From the NCBI GenBank assembly GCA_016208905.1, contig JACQXG010000006.1, forward strand, positions 1 to 36,777: a stretch of DNA of 36,777 nucleotides, given 5' to 3'. Under the pieces are notes generated by a model. The model searched no databases, was not told the origin of the DNA, and worked only from the letters and a program-made list of their open reading frames with translations. The DNA is from Nitrospirota bacterium. Its GTDB lineage: Bacteria; Nitrospirota; Thermodesulfovibrionia; UBA6902. This document shows, piece after piece, positions 1 to 6,969 of the stretch; position 1 is the stretch's first letter, and every line of letters begins with the position of its first letter. The translations under genes were made by a program, and so were the position numbers.

Positions 1-1
1 C

Positions 2-91
2 GGATGTGAGGACTCAGGGGAGAAGTTCCTGCACGACTTTATAGCGGCATGGAACAAAGTCATGAACCTTGACCGCTTCGACCTTGCCTGA
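2..91 (+). CDS. katG: Catalase-peroxidase KatG, C-terminal end (partial)
   Basis: Only the last 29 codons are inside the window; the gene begins upstream of position 1. The visible residues end in KVMNLDRFDLA, preceded by EKFLHDFIAAW, which is the highly conserved terminus of bacterial bifunctional catalase-peroxidases (heme enzymes that remove hydrogen peroxide). The heme-binding and catalytic residues lie outside the window, so integrity of the rest cannot be judged. The stop is TGA at 89-91. A palindromic repeat begins 21 bases after the stop. Recognition rests on the terminal motif alone but that motif is very characteristic. Confidence 0.85.
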   Translation, partial: GCEDSGEKFLHDFIAAWNKVMNLDRFDLA

Positions 92-112
92 TCGCGGCAT
101 AAACGCAAGCGA

Positions 113-178
113 CAGGGGTCAAACCTACAATTTACATTTAATGAATTGTGCAAACTGTAAATTGTAGGTTTGACCCTG
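113..178. repeat. Palindromic REP-like element with GGGGTCAAACCTACA ends
   Basis: Two arms, 113-136 and 156-178, are reverse complements apart from one extra G in the left arm, separated by a 19-base loop. Each arm carries the GGGTCAAACCTACAATTTAC sequence. A diverged relative lies at 1704-1754 beside a transposase remnant, so I read this as a non-autonomous element of a RAYT-associated palindrome family rather than as a terminator; there is no T-run after it. Confidence 0.7.
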
Positions 179-298
179 TATGCTCCTACCCTTCCAGCGC
201 ATATGATAAATATCATGGTCTTAGAATATTCTTTGTGTAAATATATAACTGATCTGCATGAGTGCGATAGAACAAGCGAAATTCGGAGGTGAAAGCAA

Positions 299-493
299 AT
301 GTATATAGCCGTAGTGAATTGGGACAAGTGCACGGGGTGTGGGGATTGCGTAACCGCCTGCCCGATCAAGTGTTTTGAGATGTCAGACGGGAAGTGCCTG
401 CCTCACCGGGCGGCCGAGTGCATCGACTGCGGCAACTGCCCGGAGATCTGTCCATCCGATGCTATAGCGATCGCCATAGGCTGGGGCGGCTAA
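299..493 (+). CDS. 2[4Fe-4S] ferredoxin
   Basis: A 64-residue bacterial-type ferredoxin, an electron carrier in the cytoplasm. Two cluster motifs are visible: CTGCGDCVTACP (residues 11-22) and CIDCGNCPEICP (about residues 41-52), both with the CxxCxxCxxxCP spacing of clostridial-type ferredoxins. The protein ends in a short Gly-rich tail. GGAGGTG stands eight bases before the ATG, fixing the start. It stands alone between katG and a divergent repeat region, so no partner enzyme can be named; the ferredoxin-dependent glutamate synthase further downstream is one possible client but is not in the same operon. Family assignment is secure, partner is unknown. Confidence 0.93.
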   Translation: MYIAVVNWDKCTGCGDCVTACPIKCFEMSDGKCLPHRAAECIDCGNCPEICPSDAIAIAIGWGG

Positions 494-502
494 GCGCATA
501 GG

Positions 503-607
503 GCACTTTAGTGACGTTGTTGCCTAATTTAACTTACTTCATGAATAATGGAGGCCCAACCTCGATATTTTTTTCTTTCTCTCTCCCAAATCCTATCTTC
601 CGCTGAC
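503..607. repeat. Mosaic repeat fragment
   Basis: The first part (503 to about 550) closely matches 2928-2972, and the second part (about 563-607) closely matches 1924-1972, which includes the 3' end of the ORF6N gene. The segment therefore joins two sequences that lie apart elsewhere in the window, as expected for debris of repeated transposition or recombination. No coding capacity is visible. Confidence 0.7.
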
Positions 608-651
608 ATAACAGGTCATCGACGGTACAGATAAACCGGTGTTATTTAAAA

Positions 652-677
652 CAGGGGCATGGCGCGCCATGCCCCTG
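652..677. repeat. Perfect 26-bp palindrome, GGGGCATGGCG type
   Basis: Positions 652-677 are a perfect palindrome centred on GGCGCGCC, followed by GCAAACG. A similar palindrome with the same CCCCTGCA right edge occurs at 12239-12260. It lies 44 bases past the 3' end of the minus-strand gene at 721-1446, so it could also act as a transcription end for that gene, but no T-run follows on either strand. Confidence 0.75.
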
Positions 678-720
678 CAAACGTTACCCGTATTAATAAG
701 CTGTTCAGGCAGCCTGCAAC

Positions 721-1446
721 TTAGAATCCCAGGGATGCCTTACAGGAATTATAATTATCAAGCGTAAGGTCCACTAGTTTGATGGCCTGTTTTCCATAGC
801 TGTTGTCGCAATAATAGGGGCCTCCGCCTCCGTAGTAAGGGCCGGTATGCAGGACAGGAGTGGTTATGTCACCGTTAATATAGCAGACTATGCCGCCTTC
901 TTTTGTGGACTGGCATGAAAGCTCAGGATGTTCAGTTGTTATCACCGCTATTTCTTCCTTGGTCCAGCACGGACAGCCCGTGTACGGCGCTTTAACGTAC
1001 GGTTCGATTATTGCATAACAGGCGTCTGATTCTTCTAAGCTGATAATTTTTTTCTCGGCGAGAAGCGAATTCACGCAAACATTGTCCTTGTCGGTGGACG
1101 GCATTATACTGAATATTATAGTGTAGAGAGCCTTGTCCTTATAACAGGTTACCCCTCCTTTTGCATCATTCACGCACGTGAGGTCATAGTTGGCGGCAAA
1201 GTCCTTTACCTGCTGCAGTGACCAGCATGAACATTCTACGGGAATGACCGTTGTATCAGCGTGTTCCGCTGCATTTTCAATACCCTGACGCGCCGCCTCT
1301 GGCACGCAGACCGTTTTCTGCTGCCCGCTCGGTGTTTGTATCAGGAGTTCAAATTTCCCCTCCGCGCATGCTGCCAGCGCCTGAGACGCAAACAATACTG
1401 AACTGACCAGAAAAATGAAACTGAAGAATAAAACATTTCTTTTCAT
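721..1446 (-). CDS. Secreted Cys-rich protein with two internal repeats, function unknown
   Basis: I do not recognise this family. I start at the ATG at 1446 (241 residues) because a GGGGGG ribosome site lies just before it and a good signal peptide follows: MKRN, a hydrophobic stretch, then ASQALA before ACAEGK, a likely signal peptidase I site. The upstream start at 1497 would bury the signal. The mature part has two copies of a module: CSCWSLQQV...LTC...KGGVTCY and CPCWTKEEI...LSC...EGGIVCY, about 75 residues apart. Many cysteines suggest disulfides in the periplasm or outside. A Gly/Tyr-rich stretch (GPYYGGGGPYYC) follows the second module. Next to mobile-element debris; no operon partner. 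Confidence 0.6.
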   Translation of the reverse strand: MKRNVLFFSFIFLVSSVLFASQALAACAEGKFELLIQTPSGQQKTVCVPEAARQGIENAAEHADTTVIPVECSCWSLQQVKDFAANYDLTCVNDAKGGVTCYKDKALYTIIFSIMPSTDKDNVCVNSLLAEKKIISLEESDACYAIIEPYVKAPYTGCPCWTKEEIAVITTEHPELSCQSTKEGGIVCYINGDITTPVLHTGPYYGGGGPYYCDNSYGKQAIKLVDLTLDNYNSCKASLGF

Positions 1447-1497
1447 ACTACCCCCCTTTGTAAAAGATTTGATAAAAAAATAACGCTGCTGCTTCAT

Positions 1498-1733
1498 TTA
1501 TATGATCAGGCATAAAAAGCCCTGTTATTTTACTGAGAGCTAATTACAAGGGAATGAATCCTAAAACAAGCAAAAAATATTCCCTTAATTAAAAACATTG
1601 AAAATCAAAAGGGTTGAAATTACGAGATGAGATATGCGACGTTATTCTGGTATGATGACCATGTCAATCAGTAAAATAACCAAAAATTGAAGCGACCGGG
1701 GTCAAACCTACATTATACATTTGAGGATATTTG
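1498..1733. other. Non-coding region upstream of the secreted-protein gene
   Basis: AT-rich intergenic DNA between the minus-strand secreted-protein gene and the transposase remnant. The promoter of the minus-strand gene should lie here. I see no convincing gene. The only structured part is the left arm of the palindrome that begins at about 1697. Confidence 0.4.
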
Positions 1734-1754
1734 TTAAATGTTAATTGTAGGTTT
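1697..1754. repeat. Imperfect palindrome related to the 113-178 element
   Basis: AAACCTACATTATACATTT (1704-1722) pairs imperfectly with AAATGTTAATTGTAGGTTT (1736-1754). The head CCGGGGTCAAACCTACA matches the element at 113-178. The right arm overlaps the stop codon of a minus-strand transposase remnant, the arrangement typical of RAYT genes and their REP sequences. Confidence 0.6.
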
Positions 1755-1901
1755 CCATAATTTCTCCATAATCAGCTCAATGTTCTTTCCAGGCTTTCTC
1801 TCCCTTTGCATTGCCTTCCTGAAACGACAACTTGCCAAAGTCACGGCAGATTCACATATACCAAAATGCTCTCCAATTTCTTTAAGGGATTTCCCGCTGA
1901 A
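1734..1901 (-). pseudogene. 3' remnant of a REP-associated (RAYT) transposase, DnaA-like HTH part
   Basis: Reading the minus strand gives an open stretch of 55 residues: SLKEIGEHFGICESAVTLAS, then RFRKAMQRE and a Lys-rich tail. SLKEIGEHFGI.ESAVT resembles the C-terminal helix-turn-helix (DnaA C-terminal-like) often attached to Y1 transposases of the RAYT group. The catalytic Y1 domain is absent, and an in-frame stop (1902-1904) precedes the fragment. The stop codon lies inside the palindrome at 1697-1754. This is a dead fragment; the family call is from recall of typical RAYT tails. Confidence 0.55.
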
Positions 1902-1934
1902 TTATGGAGGTGTGGAGGTGCAACCTCGATATTC

Positions 1935-2450
1935 TTATTCCTTCTCTCTCCCAAATCCTATCTTCCGCTGACTCTTACTGTCAGAAGGTTCCATTATCTT
2001 ATATATGGCTTCAAACACAACACGAAACTGCTCATCATATTTCTTTTCCAGAGTTTTGACCTTACGGGTCAATGCAGCATTGGATGCAAGCATTTTCCGG
2101 AGGCGAATAAAAGCCCTCATAATCTCAATGTTCACACTAACGGCCCGATCACTATTCAAAACGCCGGAAAGCATGGCAATGCCCTGTTCAGTAAAAGCAT
2201 ATGGACGGGAGCCCCCGAAATATTTTTTATGTGGTATCACAGTTTGTGATACCAGCTTGTCAGTCTCCGATTCATTGAGCTGGAACATAAAGTCCTCAGG
2301 AAATCTTTTTATGTTCCTTTGTACAGCCTGATTCAAAACCCTTGTCTCTACTCCATAAAGCTCCGCCAGATGGGCGCTCAGCATAACCTTCTGCCCCCGA
2401 ACAAAAAGAATCCTCCTCTCAATAGTTTCCAGTGGAATGATTTCATTCAT
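1935..2450 (-). CDS. ORF6N domain-containing protein (KilA-N/Bro-related DNA-binding)
   Basis: 171 residues from the ATG at 2450; the GTG two codons upstream overlaps a GGGGGG ribosome site, so the ATG is preferred. The N-terminal two thirds has the ORF6N hallmarks: [20 protein letters not shown], then [27 protein letters not shown], and [20 protein letters not shown] followed by [13 protein letters not shown]. The rest is a coiled-coil-like segment ([13 protein letters not shown]) and a charged tail. The family is common on phages and in mobile regions of bacterial chromosomes, where it is thought to bind DNA; a precise role is not known. Its 3' end has been copied to 563-607, and transposase remnants lie on both sides, so horizontal origin is likely. 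Confidence 0.85.
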   Translation of the reverse strand: MNEIIPLETIERRILFVRGQKVMLSAHLAELYGVETRVLNQAVQRNIKRFPEDFMFQLNESETDKLVSQTVIPHKKYFGGSRPYAFTEQGIAMLSGVLNSDRAVSVNIEIMRAFIRLRKMLASNAALTRKVKTLEKKYDEQFRVVFEAIYKIMEPSDSKSQRKIGFGREKE

Positions 2451-2530
2451 GCGCACCCCCCCTTAAAATTCTGTGTAAATTTGATGACAGCCAACGTCCC
2501 CGTAATGACCGTTGATTATAACATGGAGGC

Positions 2531-2552
2531 CGGGATCAAGTCTTTCATTTTC
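2531..2552. repeat. Direct repeat, GGGATCAAGTCTTTCATTTT type
   Basis: This 22-base stretch matches 2682-2702 except for a G/A change in the head. The second copy forms the 3' end of the RAYT remnant at 2696-2914, so both copies look like ends of RAYT-associated elements. Between them is about 130 bases with no gene that I can support. Confidence 0.6.
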
Positions 2553-2681
2553 CACTTCTGCATTTGACGAACCAAATAATTCAGTACAGACCAGCATCAA
2601 TTCAGGGGACAGGGCAAAAATGGTAAGAATACTCTATAGGTATTTAGGCTGAAGACCGAAGACTGAAGGTTACCGAGGACC

Positions 2682-2702
2682 CGGGGTCAAGTCTTTCATT
2701 TT
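2682..2702. repeat. Direct repeat, GGGGTCAAGTCTTTCATTTT type
   Basis: Second copy of the 2531-2552 repeat. It overlaps the TGA stop (2696-2698) of the minus-strand transposase remnant, so the element end and the gene end coincide. Confidence 0.65.
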
Positions 2703-2914
2703 GCTGTTTTCCTGAGTTTGTTATTGATCAATCTGCTTATCGTGGAATAATGCATTCCTAAATAATCTGCAAGCTCTTTCTGACTATATCCGCACTGATA
2801 GTTTGCCGACTGAATCTTCTCGTTCCTCTTCTTCCTATCGGCGCTTGCACCCTCGAATATTTTTTGAAGAGACTGCCTGTTCATAAACCGCTGCTCCCTC
2901 GGAATCTCCTGCAT
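2696..2914 (-). pseudogene. REP-associated transposase, C-terminal HTH fragment
   Basis: 72 residues remain. They begin EIPREQRFMNRQSLQKIFEG, continue through DRKKRNEKIQSA and end in the helix-turn-helix GYSQKELADYLGMHYSTISR. This is the typical tail of Nitrospirota and deltaproteobacterial Y1 (RAYT-type) transposases, in which PREQRF precedes a KEIADHLG.HYSTVSRI helix-turn-helix. The N-terminal Y1 catalytic domain, with its HUH histidines and tyrosine, is gone. The reading frame upstream closes at once where the sequence switches to the repeat beginning at 2928, which marks the breakpoint. It cannot be an active transposase by itself; a DNA-binding relic is conceivable. Confidence 0.65.
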
Positions 2915-2927
2915 CTCCTCATATAAA

Positions 2928-2990
2928 GCACTTTAGTGACGTTGTTGCCTAATTTAACTTACTTCATGAGTTATGGAAGTTCTCGGTATT
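2928..2990. repeat. Second copy of the GCACTTTAGTGACG repeat
   Basis: Matches the first half of the mosaic fragment at 503-607, almost base for base up to about 2975, then diverges. It joins the truncated transposase on the left to the glutamate synthase relic on the right, so it lies at a rearrangement junction. Confidence 0.65.
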
Positions 2991-2996
2991 TTCTTA

Positions 2997-3143
2997 TGTT
3001 ATTACGAGGCGATCAGCAAGAAGGATAATCCCGACTACTCATACTAATGCGTGTTTGATGTAACTCTCTGCATTGGCTGCAGCTTCTGCGCAGACAGGTG
3101 CTGCGGGGTCTGGGAGATGGTGAGAATGTTTGAGACAGGCTAA
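2997..3143 (+). pseudogene. Decayed 3' end of a glutamate synthase FAD/ferredoxin subunit gene
   Basis: Translated from 2997 this gives CYYEAISKKDNPDYSY, a stop, then LCIGCSFCADRCCGVWEMV. The intact gene at 9063-9208 reads CYYSAISRKDTPDGSYEY and then LCIGCSFCAGICPCGVWEMV, so the two are clearly related at protein and DNA level. The relic has an in-frame TAA, has lost the CP proline of its last cluster motif, and lacks everything upstream. It ends at 3141-3143, overlapping the 3' end of the convergent HepT gene. I infer that a second copy of the glutamate synthase subunit once stood here and was deleted apart from this stub. Confidence 0.8.
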
Positions 3144-3490
3144 TTACTTTCAGACAAGTCTTTAAGGATACCGTCAATTATCTCTCTTATTTCAGGCAGT
3201 CTTTCTTTAACAACCTTCCACACGATCGCATAGTCAATCCCAAAATAAAAATGAGCGATTTTATCTCGTATCCCGGCCATATCCTTCCAGGGAAGTTTTT
3301 TATATTTTGACTTTATTGTCGAGGGTATATTTTTTGTCGCTTCACCGATTACATGTATCTCCCAGACAACGGCATTTTTTGTCTTGTTGTCTTTAAGGAA
3401 TTCTTCATATCCCATATTTCCAATGAATTCCTCTATGTCTTTTATCGCATCGGCAATATCACTAATAAACAGCTTGTAGTCTCTTGTCAT
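3140..3490 (-). CDS. hepT: HepT-like ribonuclease toxin (HEPN, DUF86)
   Basis: 116 residues, the usual length of the HepT/DUF86 family of HEPN RNases. The catalytic motif Rx4HxY is present as RDKIAHFY with Arg75, His80 and Tyr82. The surrounding helical pattern (WEIHVIGEATKNIP, LPWKDMAGIRDKIAH) is typical. The ATG overlaps the stop of the upstream nucleotidyltransferase by four bases, so the pair is translationally coupled in the order antitoxin then toxin. In characterised pairs, the MntA partner blocks HepT by AMPylating a tyrosine next to the RNase motif; Tyr82 would be the candidate here. Its 3' end touches a glutamate synthase relic. Family and catalytic motif are clear; toxicity is inferred. 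Confidence 0.9.
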   Translation of the reverse strand: MTRDYKLFISDIADAIKDIEEFIGNMGYEEFLKDNKTKNAVVWEIHVIGEATKNIPSTIKSKYKKLPWKDMAGIRDKIAHFYFGIDYAIVWKVVKERLPEIREIIDGILKDLSESN

Positions 3491-3786
3491 ATATACACTA
3501 CCTCTTGCAAAACAACGTCTTTCAGCTCTGGTCTTATTCCGCCTCTTCTTACCAGATCAACTTTTTTCCTTAACAATCGTTTGAGATGTCTTTCAAATTC
3601 AATAAACTTAAACAGGTCGGGTATGTCTTCCTCATCGAACTCAACGAGGATATCAATATCGCTTTTCTCTTTCTGCTCACCTCTTACATAAGAACCGAAA
3701 ATGCCGATTTCTTTGACCCCGTATTTTTCCTGCAGGCTTTCTTTGTGCTGTTGAATTGTCAGTTTGATTTCCTCAAGAGTCTTCAT
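3487..3786 (-). CDS. mntA: MntA-like nucleotidyltransferase antitoxin
   Basis: 99 residues, a minimal nucleotidyltransferase of the MNT family. The GSx10DxD motif is visible as GSYVRGEQKEKSDID (Gly31, Ser32, Asp43, Asp45), and the third acidic residue is in KKVDLV near residue 76. Such proteins neutralise HepT toxins by adding AMP. AAGGAG lies upstream of the ATG. The downstream hepT start overlaps its stop by four bases. A second, unrelated-looking pair in reverse gene order lies at 9307-10007, so the two could be separate acquisitions. Confidence 0.88.
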   Translation of the reverse strand: MKTLEEIKLTIQQHKESLQEKYGVKEIGIFGSYVRGEQKEKSDIDILVEFDEEDIPDLFKFIEFERHLKRLLRKKVDLVRRGGIRPELKDVVLQEVVYI

Positions 3787-3924
3787 GCCTTGATTCTCCT
3801 TTAGTTATTTTACAGATTATCACTTTTATCTACAATTGAAATCTTGTAAAGGGGAAAAGGTTAGGAGTAGCTATTCAGTGACGAGTGGACTTGACGGTCC
3901 CCCGGAGCCCGCTGGATCAGCAGG

Positions 3925-3955
3925 TTGACAATGACGGCCTCTCTGTTATTATAAT
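3925..3955 (+). promoter_or_regulatory. Probable sigma-70 promoter of the glutamate synthase operon
   Basis: TTGACA at 3925-3930 and TATAAT at 3950-3955, both perfect hexamers, with a 19-base spacer, slightly longer than ideal. Transcription would start near 3962, leaving a leader of about 90 bases before the first gene. Confidence 0.55.
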
Positions 3956-3998
3956 TAACTGTCGGTTATCACTATACTCGTTAAAGGATAATAAATCG

Positions 3999-4035
3999 GC
4001 GTCTCGCACCAGCAGCATGGTCGAGACGCTCTTTT
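3999..4035 (+). promoter_or_regulatory. Leader hairpin before the glutamate synthase operon
   Basis: GCGTCTCG (3999-4006) pairs with CGAGACGC (4022-4029), with an inner ACC/GGT extension, then TCTTTT follows. It lies between the promoter and the start codon, so it could be an attenuator-type terminator or a simple mRNA stabiliser. The T-run is short, which lowers confidence in termination. Confidence 0.45.
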
Positions 4036-4054
4036 GTCGAAAAGGTAATTGATT

Positions 4055-5164
4055 ATGTGCAGACTCGCTGCAATAACATCAAACGAATATTTTTCTCCGG
4101 TTGAGAACATAGCCGCCCTTGAGACCATGAAGGAAGGGCATGACGGCTCAGGGATGGGACTTGTCCTGAAGACCCTCGGCGGAGAGTTTGAGGAATTAAA
4201 AGACCACCCGATACTTTCAGGCATCTGTTCAAAGAACGGGATGCATACACTTGATGAGTACATGAACAAACTCGGGTTTAAACTTAAATACGCGTGGACC
4301 CCGAGGACCAAGCCGGTAAAGGGGATTGCCCACAGAGACCACTATTTCGCGAGGGTTTACGATTATCCTGATGTTTATAAAGACAGGTCCGGGGACGAAA
4401 AAGAGGACCTGTTGCTGAAGACAAGATTGGCCCTCAGAAAATTAGGGGAGAACGACGAGTCGATAATCGTCTTTTCCTTTTACCCCGACATACTGACATT
4501 GAAAGAGGTCGGTGATCCGCTGGAGTTGTGCGAATTTTTCGGCCTTGAAAGATCGCCTCTCAAGGCAAAGATCATATTGGCACAGGGAAGACAGAATACA
4601 AATTATGCGATTAATCTCTATGCCTGTCACCCATTTTTTATTCAGGGCTACGGCTCAATGACTAATGGGGAGAACACCGCCTTCGTTCCCATTCGTGAAT
4701 TCTTAATGAGCAGGGGCTTCCCCGGATACCTCGGCTATAACAGCGACAGTGAGGTCTTCTGTCATATACTGCACTATACATGCAAGCATTTAGGTTATCC
4801 GCTTACATATTATAAGGATGTCATTACTCCGCTGAAATCAAAAGAAATAGACGCGCGGCCGGACAGTGAAGCGCTGAGATTACTGAAGATATCTCTAAGA
4901 CCGCTTTGCATAGACGGACCGAATTGCGTAATAGCATTCACGCCTGACGGGACCTGCTTCATGGTCCAGGACGCGAAAAAACTTCGACCGGGCGCTGTAG
5001 GAGGGACAAAAGGCAAATACGGTCTGATGTCTGAGGAATGCGGCCTTGACAGCGTAGTCCCTATGCGTGATAAATCGCAGGATATTTTCCCCATGAAATA
5101 TGATATGGTTATCATAAAACCGGGGGCTGAGGAGGTGACGGTATGGAACCAGCTTCACGGTTAG
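4055..5164 (+). CDS. Glutamate synthase, glutaminase (class II amidotransferase) subunit
   Basis: 369 residues. I choose the ATG at 4055, not the TTG two codons earlier, because it places Cys at position 2 (MCRLAAITS); class II (Ntn-type) amidotransferases lose Met1 and use this cysteine to release ammonia from glutamine. AAAGG precedes it by nine bases. Other family features are EGHDGSGMGLVL (about residues 27-38), KGIAHRDHYFAR with the substrate-side region, and GYGSMTNGENTAF. This is the first of three separate genes that correspond to the domains of a large GltB, the split arrangement known from archaea and some deep-branching bacteria. It overlaps the next gene by 22 bases. Role: supply ammonia to the FMN subunit for glutamate synthesis from 2-oxoglutarate. 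Confidence 0.9.
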   Translation: MCRLAAITSNEYFSPVENIAALETMKEGHDGSGMGLVLKTLGGEFEELKDHPILSGICSKNGMHTLDEYMNKLGFKLKYAWTPRTKPVKGIAHRDHYFARVYDYPDVYKDRSGDEKEDLLLKTRLALRKLGENDESIIVFSFYPDILTLKEVGDPLELCEFFGLERSPLKAKIILAQGRQNTNYAINLYACHPFFIQGYGSMTNGENTAFVPIREFLMSRGFPGYLGYNSDSEVFCHILHYTCKHLGYPLTYYKDVITPLKSKEIDARPDSEALRLLKISLRPLCIDGPNCVIAFTPDGTCFMVQDAKKLRPGAVGGTKGKYGLMSEECGLDSVVPMRDKSQDIFPMKYDMVIIKPGAEEVTVWNQLHG

Positions 5165-6804
5165 ACCATAATCACGAACTGGCAATAAAGGACCTTCCAT
5201 ACATCATCAGATGGCGCGACGACAGGTGCAAACGCTGCGGCAGATGCACCGCGGTCTGTCCCATGCTTTCGATAGAGCCTGCTGTTGTTGTGAAACGCGT
5301 TGTGCAGTCCGAAGGATTGACCCCCGAACCCAAGGCGCTTCGTTACACTACCAATATTGTCAAACAGACAACGAACATTGATCGTTACTGTATCGGCTGC
5401 GGGACATGTACTCTTGTATGTCCCAATGAGGCCATAGAGCCGGAATATAATCCGCAGCATAAATTTAATTTTCATAAAAATAAAGGCGGGCTTCCTTATC
5501 GAAGAGGCGGCAGGAGAAATGATCCGAACCCTTCAACGCTCGACCGCCTGAGATTCACCAGAATATCGATGCTCACTGACCCTGCTCTCGATGCGGGAAG
5601 ACACGAGTTCAGGATAAGGACATATCTCGGAAGGATACTTCCTGCCGAGGACCTGCCGGTAAAAATGGTGAACGGGAAGCTTGAAATTGATAAAACATCA
5701 GGCAAATTCATCCCGCCTGTCCGCGAGATTTATCCAGTAATGATAGGCAGCATGTCCATTGGCGCTCTCTCACCGACCATGTGGGAAGGGCTCGCAATGG
5801 GTATCACTTATCTGAATGAGGTTGAGGGAATGCCGGTTGTCATGTGCTCCGGCGAGGGCGGAATGCCGCATCGACTTTTGAAATCAAGGTTTCTGAAATA
5901 CTTTATACCCCAGATCGCGTCCGGTTATTTCGGCTGGGATGAAATAGTGCGGGCACTTCCGCATATGATCGAAGACCCCTGTGCGATTGAGATTAAATAC
6001 GGTCAGGGCGCAAAGCCGGGGGACGGCGGACTGCTCATGGCGCACAAGGTATTGAAATTGATCTCCGAGATCAGGGGAGTGCCGATGGGGGTAGACCTTC
6101 CATCACCTCCAACGCACCAGACCCAATACTCGATTGAAGAGTCCGTTGCTAAGATGATCCAGTCTATGTCTATGGCGTGGGGCTTCAGGGTGCCTGTTTA
6201 TCCGAAGATATCAGGCTCAAGGACCGCAAAGGCGGTACTGAACAATCTCGTAAGGAACCCATATGCCGCGGGACTGTCGATCGACGGAGAAGACGGCGGC
6301 ACAGGGGCTGCCTACAACGTATCAATGGATACGATGGGACATCCCATTGCTTCAAATATAAGAGATTGTTATCTCGACCTGATTGCTCAGGGAAAGCAGA
6401 ACGAACTCCCGTTGATCGCCGCAGGCGGCATCGGGAAAAAAGGCAACCTTGCGTCAAATGCAGCGGCGTTGTTCATGCTTGGCGCATCTGCCGTGTCGAT
6501 AGGGAAATATATAATGCAGGCCGCGGCAGGGTGTTTCGGCGATGAAATGAACCGCTGCAATGTCTGCAATCTCGGCAAATGCCCCCGAGGCATCACTACC
6601 CAGGACCCGAAACTTTACAGAAGGCTCGACCCTGATGTTGTCGCGGAGAGGGTTGTTGAGGTCTATAAATCGGTTGACGTGGAATTGAAGAAGATATTTG
6701 CCCCGATGGGTAGGAGCATGGAACTTCCTATAGGAATGTCCGATGGCATAAGCACGGACGACCATGCGATAGCAGAGAGGTTGCAGATTAATTATGTGTG
6801 CTGA
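5143..6804 (+). CDS. gltB: Glutamate synthase, ferredoxin-FMN synthase subunit
   Basis: 553 residues. An N-terminal insert carries two [4Fe-4S] motifs, CKRCGRCTAVCP (about residues 30-41) and CIGCGTCTLVCP (83-94). The rest is the FMN-binding synthase barrel: YPVMIGSMSIGALSP, EGGMPHRLLK, AIEIKYGQGAKPGDGG, GVDLPSPPTHQTQYS, SIDGEDGGTGAAYN, and LIAAGGIGKKGNLASNAAAL. The 3Fe-4S cysteines follow in CFGDEMNRCNVCNLGKCP (about 464-481). The enzyme aminates 2-oxoglutarate using ammonia channelled from the glutaminase. GGAGGTG lies six bases before its ATG, inside the preceding gene. The length and the N-terminal ferredoxin domain match the split, ferredoxin-linked class, not the single-chain enterobacterial enzyme. 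All key residues that I can see are intact. Confidence 0.93.
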   Translation: MEPASRLDHNHELAIKDLPYIIRWRDDRCKRCGRCTAVCPMLSIEPAVVVKRVVQSEGLTPEPKALRYTTNIVKQTTNIDRYCIGCGTCTLVCPNEAIEPEYNPQHKFNFHKNKGGLPYRRGGRRNDPNPSTLDRLRFTRISMLTDPALDAGRHEFRIRTYLGRILPAEDLPVKMVNGKLEIDKTSGKFIPPVREIYPVMIGSMSIGALSPTMWEGLAMGITYLNEVEGMPVVMCSGEGGMPHRLLKSRFLKYFIPQIASGYFGWDEIVRALPHMIEDPCAIEIKYGQGAKPGDGGLLMAHKVLKLISEIRGVPMGVDLPSPPTHQTQYSIEESVAKMIQSMSMAWGFRVPVYPKISGSRTAKAVLNNLVRNPYAAGLSIDGEDGGTGAAYNVSMDTMGHPIASNIRDCYLDLIAQGKQNELPLIAAGGIGKKGNLASNAAALFMLGASAVSIGKYIMQAAAGCFGDEMNRCNVCNLGKCPRGITTQDPKLYRRLDPDVVAERVVEVYKSVDVELKKIFAPMGRSMELPIGMSDGISTDDHAIAERLQINYVC

Positions 6805-6822
6805 CACTGCACAACAATAGTT

Positions 6823-6951
6823 CAATAATAGCTTAACATGGCTCAATATCTATATTGAGCTTAATTACATTAAGCAACTTAAGCTATTTTGAACTACATT
6901 AAGCATAGTTAAATTAAGCAACTATTAAGCTATGTTAAATTATATTGAGCT
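6823..6951. repeat. AT-rich array of TTAAGC / GAGCTT repeats between glutamate synthase genes
   Basis: The 165-base gap between the FMN subunit and the next gene contains repeated short words: TTAAGC or GCTTAA occurs at least six times, and TATATTGAGCT occurs at 6851-6861 and again at 6941-6951. Positions 6841-6860 form an inverted repeat (GCTCAATAT...ATATTGAGC). The neighbouring genes show no such composition. It may fold into several hairpins in the operon mRNA, or be a small mobile repeat. Confidence 0.6.
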
Positions 6952-6969
6952 GATTTACCAATTGAAACA

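Noticed and set aside
113-178. Long hairpin after katG as a terminator
   Set aside because: No T-run on either side, and a related palindrome sits beside a transposase remnant, so a repeat is the better reading.
203-216. ATGATA-AA-TATCAT palindrome as a Fur or PerR site before the ferredoxin gene
   Set aside because: It is short and does not match either consensus well; such AT-rich palindromes arise by chance.
1738-2567. Plus-strand ORFs across the ORF6N gene
   Set aside because: They are antisense shadows of the ORF6N gene and transposase remnant, with no motif.
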